This document shows positions 13,874 through 19,127 of a DNA stretch of 19,127 nucleotides, in pieces (the stretch's first letter is position 1; each line of letters begins with the position of its first letter). Location: contig JAFZOC010000162.1 in assembly GCA_017550765.1 (NCBI GenBank), positions 1 to 19,127 of the forward strand, given 5' to 3'. Both the position numbers and the translations under genes were made by a program. The notes beneath the pieces are model-generated. The model saw only the letters and a program-made list of their open reading frames with translations. It was not told the origin of the DNA and searched no databases. This DNA is from Oscillospiraceae bacterium. Its GTDB lineage: Bacteria; Bacillota_A; Clostridia; Oscillospirales; Oscillospiraceae.

Positions 13874-16243
13874 ATGGCCAAGCTCACGCATGCCCCCGCC
13901 ACCGAGGCGGAGCTGCAGGTGATGGACAAGTACTGGCGCGCCGCCAATTACCTCACCGCCTGCCAGCTGTATCTGCTGGACGACCCCCTGCTGGAGGAGC
14001 CGCTCAGCCCGAAGCACATCAAAAAGAAGATCGTAGGACACTGGGGCACCTGCCCGGGGCAGAACTTCATCTACACCCACCTGAACAGGGTCATCAAGGC
14101 GTTCGACCTGGACATGATCTACCTCTCCGGCCCGGGCCACGGCGGCAACGCCATGGTGGCCCAGGACTGGCTGGACGGCAGCTACCAGGAGGTCTATCCC
14201 GACATCAGCCGGGACAAGGAAGGCATGCAGCGCCTGTTCAAGCGCTTCTCCTTCCCCGGCGGCATCCCCTCCCACGTGGCGCCTGAGACGCCGGGCTCCA
14301 TCAACGAGGGCGGCGAGCTGGGCTACTCTCTGGCCCACGCCTTCGGCGCCGTCACGGACAACCCGACCCTGATCGCGGCCACGGGTGTGGGTGACGGCGA
14401 GGCCGAGACCGGCCCCCTGGCCACCTCCTGGCAGCTCAACAAGTTCCTGTCCCCCGCCAACGACGGCGCGGTGCTGCCCATCCTGCACCTGAACGGCTAC
14501 AAGATCGCCAACCCCACCGTCTTCGCCCGGATCCCCCATGAGGAGCTGGAGCAGTTCTTCCTGGGCTGCGGCTGGCAGCCCTATTTCGTGGAGGGCGACG
14601 ACCCCATGGAGATGCACCGCAAGATGGCCGATACCCTGGACGTCTGCATCGAGGAGATCCTGAAGTTCCAGAAGGCCGCCCGGGAGGAGGGCCGCAAGGA
14701 GCGTCCCCGCTGGCCCATGATCGTGCTGCGCACGCCCAAGGGTTGGACCGGCCCGGCCTATGTGGACGGCGCCAGGGTGGAGGGCTACTGGCGGGCCCAC
14801 CAGGTGCCCATCCAGCCCGACTCTGAGGAGCACATCCGCCAGATCGAGGCCTGGCTCAAGAGCTACAGGCCCGAGGAGCTCTTCGACCGGAACGGCGAGC
14901 CCATCCCCGAACTGAAGGCCTTCCCGCCGGAGGGCAAGTCCCGCATGGGCGCCAATCCCCACGCCAACGGCGGCCTGCTGCTGCGGGATCTGCGCATGCC
15001 GGACTTCCGGGACTACGCCGTGGATGTGCCCTTCCCCGGCGCGGTGGAGGCCCAGGACATGGCCAAGGTGGGCGAGTTCGTCCGGGACATCTACCGCCTG
15101 AACGCCGCCCATCCCAACTTCCGCTCCTTCGGCCCCGACGAGACCACCTCCAACCGCCTGACGCCGGTCTTCCAGGAGACGGACCGCATCTGGCTGGGCG
15201 AGATCGAGGAGGGGGACGACCACCTGTCACCCGACGGCCGGGTCATGGACTCCATGCTCTCCGAGCACGTCTGCCAGGGCATGCTGGAGGGCTACCTGCT
15301 CACCGGCCGCCACGGCTTCTTCACCAGCTATGAGGCTTTCATCCGCATCGTGGACTCCATGTTCTCCCAGCACGCCAAGTGGCTGAAGGTCTGCGCCCAG
15401 CTGCCCTGGCGCGCGGCGATCGCCTCGCTGAACTACGTGCTGGCCTCCAACGTCTGGCAGCAGGACCACAACGGCTTCACCCACCAGGACCCGGGCTTCC
15501 TGGACCACATGGTCAACAAGAAGGCCGACGTGGTGCGCCTCTATCTGCCCCCCGACGCCAACTGCCTGCTGAGCTGCTTCGACCACTGCATCCGTTCCCG
15601 CAACTACGTCAACGCGATCGTGGCCTCCAAGCACCCCCGTCCCCAGTGGCTGACCATGGACCAGGCGGTGAAGCACTGCACCCAGGGCATCGGCATCTGG
15701 CAGTGGGCCAGCACCGACAAGGGCGCCGAGCCGGACATCGTCATGGCCTGCTGCGGCGACACCCCCACCCTGGAGACCCTGGCCGCCGTCACCATCCTGC
15801 GGGAGGCCTTCCCGGAGCTGAAGATCCGCGTGGTGAACGTGGTGGACCTGATGCGGCTGCAGGACAGCACCCAGCATCCCCACGGCATGGATCAGCGGGA
15901 GTACGACCTGCTCTTCACCAAGGACAAGCCCATCATCTTCGCCTACCACGGCTATCCCAGCCTGATCCACGAGCTGACCTACAAGCGCCATAACAAGAAC
16001 CTGCACGTCCACGGCTACATCGAAGAGGGCACCATCACCACGCCCTTCGATATGCGCGTACTGAACAAGCTGGACCGCTTCAGCCTGGTCATGGCGGCGA
16101 TCTACGAGCTGCCCCAGCTGGGCGACCGCGGCGCCTATCTCATCCAGCAGATGAAGGACAAGCTGGTGGAGCACCGGCAGTATATCGCCGAGTACGGCGT
16201 GGATCTGCCCGAGGTGGCCGAGTGGAAGTGGACCGCAAAGTAG
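13874..16243 (+). CDS. xfp: Phosphoketolase (xylulose-5-phosphate/fructose-6-phosphate)
   Basis: The 789-aa thiamine-diphosphate enzyme has the length and motifs of the XFP family. It splits xylulose-5-phosphate (and often fructose-6-phosphate) with phosphate to acetyl phosphate plus glyceraldehyde-3-phosphate or erythrose-4-phosphate. Visible signatures are GHWGTCPGQ at 55-63, SGPGHGG at 85-91, the ThDP-binding GDGEAETGP at 173-181 with NGYKIANPT at 207-215, and [12 protein letters not shown] at 530-541. All expected catalytic histidines in these blocks are present. The ATG at 13874 has AGGAGG 7 bases upstream, so an in-frame ATG at 13832 is rejected. It is monocistronic: its own promoter precedes it and a repeat plus hairpin follow the TAG stop. 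Whether it takes both substrates cannot be told from sequence by eye. Confidence 0.96.
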   Translation: MAKLTHAPATEAELQVMDKYWRAANYLTACQLYLLDDPLLEEPLSPKHIKKKIVGHWGTCPGQNFIYTHLNRVIKAFDLDMIYLSGPGHGGNAMVAQDWLDGSYQEVYPDISRDKEGMQRLFKRFSFPGGIPSHVAPETPGSINEGGELGYSLAHAFGAVTDNPTLIAATGVGDGEAETGPLATSWQLNKFLSPANDGAVLPILHLNGYKIANPTVFARIPHEELEQFFLGCGWQPYFVEGDDPMEMHRKMADTLDVCIEEILKFQKAAREEGRKERPRWPMIVLRTPKGWTGPAYVDGARVEGYWRAHQVPIQPDSEEHIRQIEAWLKSYRPEELFDRNGEPIPELKAFPPEGKSRMGANPHANGGLLLRDLRMPDFRDYAVDVPFPGAVEAQDMAKVGEFVRDIYRLNAAHPNFRSFGPDETTSNRLTPVFQETDRIWLGEIEEGDDHLSPDGRVMDSMLSEHVCQGMLEGYLLTGRHGFFTSYEAFIRIVDSMFSQHAKWLKVCAQLPWRAAIASLNYVLASNVWQQDHNGFTHQDPGFLDHMVNKKADVVRLYLPPDANCLLSCFDHCIRSRNYVNAIVASKHPRPQWLTMDQAVKHCTQGIGIWQWASTDKGAEPDIVMACCGDTPTLETLAAVTILREAFPELKIRVVNVVDLMRLQDSTQHPHGMDQREYDLLFTKDKPIIFAYHGYPSLIHELTYKRHNKNLHVHGYIEEGTITTPFDMRVLNKLDRFSLVMAAIYELPQLGDRGAYLIQQMKDKLVEHRQYIAEYGVDLPEVAEWKWTAK

Positions 16244-16258
16244 TCCGCAGTATTGGAT

Positions 16259-16290
16259 AGTTTTGCTATTGCAGTTTTGCGTTTTGAGAC
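16259..16290 (+). repeat. 32-nt T-rich post-stop element, copy B
   Basis: This begins 15 bases after the xfp stop and runs into the GC hairpin at 16288-16319. It matches 3738-3707 of the minus strand at 28 of 32 positions, with the shared core TTGCAGTTTTGC and shared end TTGAGA. The orientation relative to the upstream gene is the same in both copies. Confidence 0.6.
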
Positions 16291-16319
16291 AGCGCCCCGG
16301 CGTCGGCCGGGGCGCTGTC
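16288..16319 (+). terminator. 13-bp GC hairpin after xfp
   Basis: GACAGCGCCCCGG (16288-16300) pairs perfectly with CCGGGGCGCTGTC (16307-16319) around CGTCGG. There is no T-run after it; the T-rich tract lies before it instead. It is a probable terminator or RNA-stabilising stem for xfp. Confidence 0.6.
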
Positions 16320-16602
16320 CTGCGTCCGGGGAGGCCGCGCCCCGCGTGCCCCGGCGAGCGATGATGCTCTTGAACACGATCAGAAGAGGACCATCGCGCG
16401 CCCTGGCTCTCGTCTTTCCCGGGGCCGGGAGGCTGCCCCCGCGCCCTTCTTGTGCCAGTCCATTTCCATCCATTTCTCCCGCCAAGGTCGCCGGATCCAA
16501 CAGCGCCTTGCGACGCCCTTTTCCGGGGGACACCGGTAAGATAGACACCATCTCAAGGACGAGCTCGGGGAGGAGCTCGCGGATACGAAGGAGGGCATGA
16601 TG
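16320..16602 (+). other. Gene-free region upstream of spoIIE
   Basis: About 280 bases without a supportable gene. TTGCGA (16508-16513) and TAAGAT (16537-16542) are 23 bases apart; unusually long spacing is known for Spo0A-activated sigma-A promoters of sporulation genes, so this is a weak candidate spoIIE promoter. CGAGCTC and GAGCTCG form a 7-bp hairpin around GGGGAG at about 16560-16579, just before the AAGGAGG site at 16588-16594. ORFs on either strand here show no family resemblance. Confidence 0.3.
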
Positions 16603-16721
16603 ATGGTGTTCGGGGACAGAAGAAGCTGGACGCGCTGCGGGCCGTGCCCGCGCAGGGGCGGAGCAGGCCCTGGATGCGCAGCGCGACGCGCTGCGGGATC
16701 TATCTGCTGCTGGGCTAGACC
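16603..16721 (+). pseudogene. spoIIE: Damaged 5' end of spoIIE (frameshift and in-frame TAG)
   Basis: AAGGAGG (16588-16594) stands 8 bases before ATG 16603, which opens with MVFGDR. Moving one base back near AGAAGAAG (about 16618-16625) joins the main spoIIE frame, which then reads KKLDALRAVPAQGRSRPWMR and, from 16674, MRSATRCGIYLLLG, followed by TAG at 16716-16718 and TMASARVLDSAAPFG. This segment reads as the usual SpoIIE N-terminus and first half of membrane helix 1, so one base seems to be missing and a sense codon (perhaps Tyr) became TAG. The alternative is that translation begins downstream, at ATG 16722, which has no ribosome binding site. Two separate lesions make a single base-call error unlikely, but both could be assembly errors. 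Confidence 0.55.
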
Positions 16722-18932
16722 ATGGCCTCGGCCCGGGTGCTGGACAGCGCCGCCCCTTTCGGGATGGCGCTGGTGGCCTGCGCGGGGCCGGGGGCCGCGG
16801 GGGTATCGGCGCTGCTGGGGGCGGCTCTGGGCTATCTGGTGGGCGGCGGCCTGGAATGGGGCATCCGCTACATCGCGGCCTCGGTGCTGGTGTACACCGT
16901 GGCCTACATCGCCCACGAGCTGCCGGTCTATCGGAAGGCGCTGTTCATGCCGACGGTGGCCGGGGCGGTGATGGCGCTGACGGGCTATCTGGGGAGCTTC
17001 GCCTACGGGGCGGCCCAGGGGCTGCCCCTCGGGGCGGCGCTGTTCCTGGAGACGGCCCTGGCTTTCGGGGGAGCCTATTTTTTCCGGGAGGCGCTCTCCG
17101 GCGCGCTGCAGACCACCGAGACGGAGGAGCTGCGGCACAGCGTGGCGCTGATGGTGCTGGCAGCCTGCCTGCTGATGCCTCTGGCGCGGCTGGCGGTCCT
17201 GGATACGGTGTCCGTGGGCCGCCTGCTGGCGCTGCTGCTGGTGATGGCCTCCGCCATGAAGGGCGGACTGCTCACCGGCGCCGCGGTGGGGACCGTGCTG
17301 GGCCTGGCGGTGGACATCTCCCGGACGGGGGCGCCCTTCTTCACCATGGCTTATTCCTTCTGCGGGCTGCTCTCCGGCGTCTTCGGCCGCCACGGGCGCT
17401 TCCTGTTCACCCTGTCCTTCCTGCTGGCCAACGCCCTCGCGGTGGTCTGCGCCTGGGACCAGACGATCTATCTCAGCGCCCTGCTGGAGTGCTTCTGCGC
17501 CTCGGTGCTGTTCATGCTCCTGCCCGCCTCGGTGCTGGAACAGGCGGGGGTCGTGCTGCAGAGCGCGGAGCGGGGCAGCGGCGGATCGGGCCTGCGGCGC
17601 TTCGTGGCCGGACGGGTGGCACGGCTGAGCGAGGCCTACGGCGAGCTCATCCGCGTGGGACAGGAAGGGCTGACCGAGCAGGACAACGACGAGGATGTGG
17701 GGAGGATCTTCGACCGGGCGGCGGACGCCGCCTGCGTGTCCTGCCGGGACCGGGAGCGCTGCTGGAGCGCGAACTACATGGATACCCTGGCGGCCCTGAG
17801 CGACGCCGCCAAGGCCATGCGCGAGCACGGGAGCCTGGCGGAGGAGGATCTGCCGGAGCGCTTCCGGGAGAGCTGTCTGCATCTGCCGGCCTTCGTGTCC
17901 GCGGTGAACGGGGAGCTCCGGGCCGCGGCCCACCGCCGTCAGCTCCGGGCCCGTCTGGCGGAGAACGAGAGCGTGGCCTGGGACCAGTACGCCTATATCT
18001 CCCAGGTGCTGGGGCAGGTGGCCCGGGAGCTGGGCAGCATCAACGGGCCGGAGCCTCTGGCGGAGCGGCGGCTGCTGCGCTATCTGCGGAGCCTGGAGAT
18101 CGACGCGGAGGCGGCGGTCTACCGGGACGCCGGCGGCCGCCTGCGGGTGGTGATCGAGAGCGGCCGCCTCAGTCCTCTGACCCGGCAGGAGAACTATCTG
18201 GAGAAGCTCTCGTCGGTGGTGGGCGCACGGCTGTGCCGCCCGGAGGGCCAGGAGGGGAGCTCCCGGCTGACGCTGCTGGAGGCGGAGCCCCTGGCGGTGT
18301 CGGTGGGGATCGCGGCCGTGAAGAAGGACGGGGAGAAGGTCAGCGGGGACCGGGGCAGCTGGTTCAAGACCGACGCGGGGGTCCTGTGCGTGATCCTGGC
18401 CGACGGCATGGGCGCCGGGGACGAGGCGGCCCGGGACGCCGCCCAAGTGGTGGAGATCCTGGAGAAGTTCCTGCGCTGCGGCACGGACCCGGCGGTGGCC
18501 ATGAAGATCCTCAACGCCGCCATGCTGCTGCGGGGCGGGGACAGCTGGGGCTTCGCCACGGTGGACCTGATGTGCGTGGACCTCTTCAGCGGCGAGACCT
18601 GCTTCTACAAGTACGGCGCGGCGCCCTCCTATGTGAAGAGCGGGCGCAGCGTGCGCCGGATCCGCGGGGAGAGCCTGGCGGTGGGTCTTGCGCCCAGCGG
18701 CGGCACCGCGCCGGACCTGGTGCGGCTGGCGCTGCGGCCGGGGACCACGGCGGTGATCGCCACCGACGGGGTGATCCCGGAGACGGACGACGCCTGGATC
18801 CGGGAACTGCTCACCGGGGACTTCGGGGATATGAAGGGCCTGGCCCGCACGGTCCTGCGGGAGGCGGAGAAGCGCTACGGCGCGGTGGACGACATGACGG
18901 CGATCGCGCTGCGCCTGGAGGAGCGTACATGA
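16722..18932 (+). CDS. spoIIE: Stage II sporulation protein E (PP2C phosphatase), main frame
   Basis: The 736-aa open frame is SpoIIE. An N-terminal part of about 280 residues holds some ten membrane helices. A linker with cysteines (CVSCRDRERCW at about 339-349) follows, then a C-terminal PP2C phosphatase domain: DGMG at D561-G564, TDG with D682, and DDMTAIALR with D723 and D724 supply the metal-binding aspartates. In sporulation SpoIIE sits at the asymmetric septum and dephosphorylates SpoIIAA to activate sigma F in the forespore. SpoIIE proteins are usually about 780-830 aa, so this frame is short by about 40 N-terminal residues, which are found upstream behind a TAG and a frameshift. ATG 16722 is simply the first in-frame start; no binding site precedes it. 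The phosphatase domain appears intact. Confidence 0.85.
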   Translation: MASARVLDSAAPFGMALVACAGPGAAGVSALLGAALGYLVGGGLEWGIRYIAASVLVYTVAYIAHELPVYRKALFMPTVAGAVMALTGYLGSFAYGAAQGLPLGAALFLETALAFGGAYFFREALSGALQTTETEELRHSVALMVLAACLLMPLARLAVLDTVSVGRLLALLLVMASAMKGGLLTGAAVGTVLGLAVDISRTGAPFFTMAYSFCGLLSGVFGRHGRFLFTLSFLLANALAVVCAWDQTIYLSALLECFCASVLFMLLPASVLEQAGVVLQSAERGSGGSGLRRFVAGRVARLSEAYGELIRVGQEGLTEQDNDEDVGRIFDRAADAACVSCRDRERCWSANYMDTLAALSDAAKAMREHGSLAEEDLPERFRESCLHLPAFVSAVNGELRAAAHRRQLRARLAENESVAWDQYAYISQVLGQVARELGSINGPEPLAERRLLRYLRSLEIDAEAAVYRDAGGRLRVVIESGRLSPLTRQENYLEKLSSVVGARLCRPEGQEGSSRLTLLEAEPLAVSVGIAAVKKDGEKVSGDRGSWFKTDAGVLCVILADGMGAGDEAARDAAQVVEILEKFLRCGTDPAVAMKILNAAMLLRGGDSWGFATVDLMCVDLFSGETCFYKYGAAPSYVKSGRSVRRIRGESLAVGLAPSGGTAPDLVRLALRPGTTAVIATDGVIPETDDAWIRELLTGDFGDMKGLARTVLREAEKRYGAVDDMTAIALRLEERT

Positions 18933-19127
18933 TGGGAGGGCTGCGCGCCCGACTGCAGGACCTGCTGGCCCGGCTGCGCCGGCCCCGCGGGCGGGAGGCG
19001 CGGCTGCCCCCGGTGCGGGGCCGGACGCGGAACGTGATCGTGGTACAGCCCCGGGATCCCCGCTTCCGGGAAGTGCTCTACGTCCTGCGGGACGACTATC
19101 TGGCCGAGCCCGGCTGCGACCGGGAGG
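18929..19127 (+). CDS. Hypothetical protein, partial at window end
   Basis: The ATG at 18929 overlaps the spoIIE stop as ATGA, so translation is probably coupled. The 66 visible residues begin with a basic amphipathic stretch (about 1-30, rich in Arg and Leu) and continue with NVIVVQPRDPRFREVLYVL and RDDYL, a beta-alpha pattern resembling a small hypothetical protein often seen in Oscillospirales. I cannot name a function. The frame is open to the last base, so the C-terminus lies outside. Confidence 0.65.
   Translation, partial: MMGGLRARLQDLLARLRRPRGREARLPPVRGRTRNVIVVQPRDPRFREVLYVLRDDYLAEPGCDRE

Noticed and set aside
16135..16551. 138-codon minus-strand frame over the xfp end and the gap before spoIIE
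   Set aside because: No ribosome binding site, runs through the terminator hairpin into the antisense of xfp, and shows no recognisable domain.
16603..16640. Programmed -1 ribosomal frameshift in spoIIE
   Set aside because: AGAAGAAG is not a standard X XXY YYZ slippery heptamer, and a TAG follows in the shifted frame anyway, so frameshifting alone would not rescue the protein.
16716..16718. TAG reassigned to an amino acid, explaining the spoIIE interruption
   Set aside because: xfp ends at TAG 16241-16243 exactly where phosphoketolases end, and read-through there would add about 115 residues without any family similarity. TAG therefore seems to be a normal stop.
16380..18446. 688-codon minus-strand open frame antisense to spoIIE
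   Set aside because: Low-complexity His/Gln/Arg composition, no ribosome binding site, no family resemblance; opposite strand of a clear SpoIIE frame.

Overview
The window is GC-rich chromosomal DNA from a Bacillota, most likely class Clostridia and plausibly an Oscillospirales (Ruminococcaceae-like) gut lineage. This is inferred from strong AGGAGG-type ribosome binding sites, sigma-A-type promoters with 17-bp spacers, the sporulation phosphatase SpoIIE, the QueH/QueT queuosine-salvage pair, MgtE, and a large phosphoketolase. I saw no rRNA, tRNA, IS element, integrase, phage gene or CRISPR array. Most genes are on the minus strand, and many long ORFs antisense to them are GC shadows.

Layout. 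(a) 61-996: a membrane-anchored protein with TPR-like repeats and a C-terminal beta-sandwich-like domain. (b) 1245-3624: a divergent lipid pair, a PlsC-like acyltransferase carrying a zinc ribbon (minus) and a PAP2 phosphatase (plus), with two face-to-face promoters in 2574-2639. (c) 3747-6577 (minus): queH, then a 237-nt structured leader, then queT, galU and a small unknown gene. The leader contains a candidate preQ1-I-like pseudoknot and a hairpin that would hide the queT ribosome binding site. (d) 6736-7490 (plus): a dCMP-deaminase-family protein and a glycine-zipper protein, ended by a 19-bp hairpin shared with the facing operon. (e) 7522-9535 (minus): DUF1643 protein, nitrilase-family amidase and NUDIX hydrolase, each junction being a 4-base ATGA overlap. 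(f) 9634-11139: a single-pass membrane protein with four copies of an unrecognised module. (g) 11259-13640: mgtE followed by an AEC-family transporter. (h) 13874-16243: the phosphoketolase gene xfp. (i) 16588-19127: spoIIE, whose 5' end looks damaged by a frameshift and an in-frame TAG, followed by a 4-base-overlapping gene that runs off the window.

How the genes fit together. queH and queT form a queuosine salvage module (precursor uptake, and reduction of epoxyqueuosine in tRNA) with RNA-level control suggested by the leader. The acyltransferase/PAP2 pair suggests phospholipid metabolism. The DUF1643-amidase-NUDIX operon looks like metabolite or nucleotide house-cleaning. The phosphoketolase gives a route from sugar phosphates to acetyl phosphate. 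The two most unusual non-coding observations are the leader between queH and queT, and a 32-nt element found twice (3707-3738 minus, 16259-16290 plus). Each copy lies just after a stop codon, in the sense direction, directly before a large inverted repeat.
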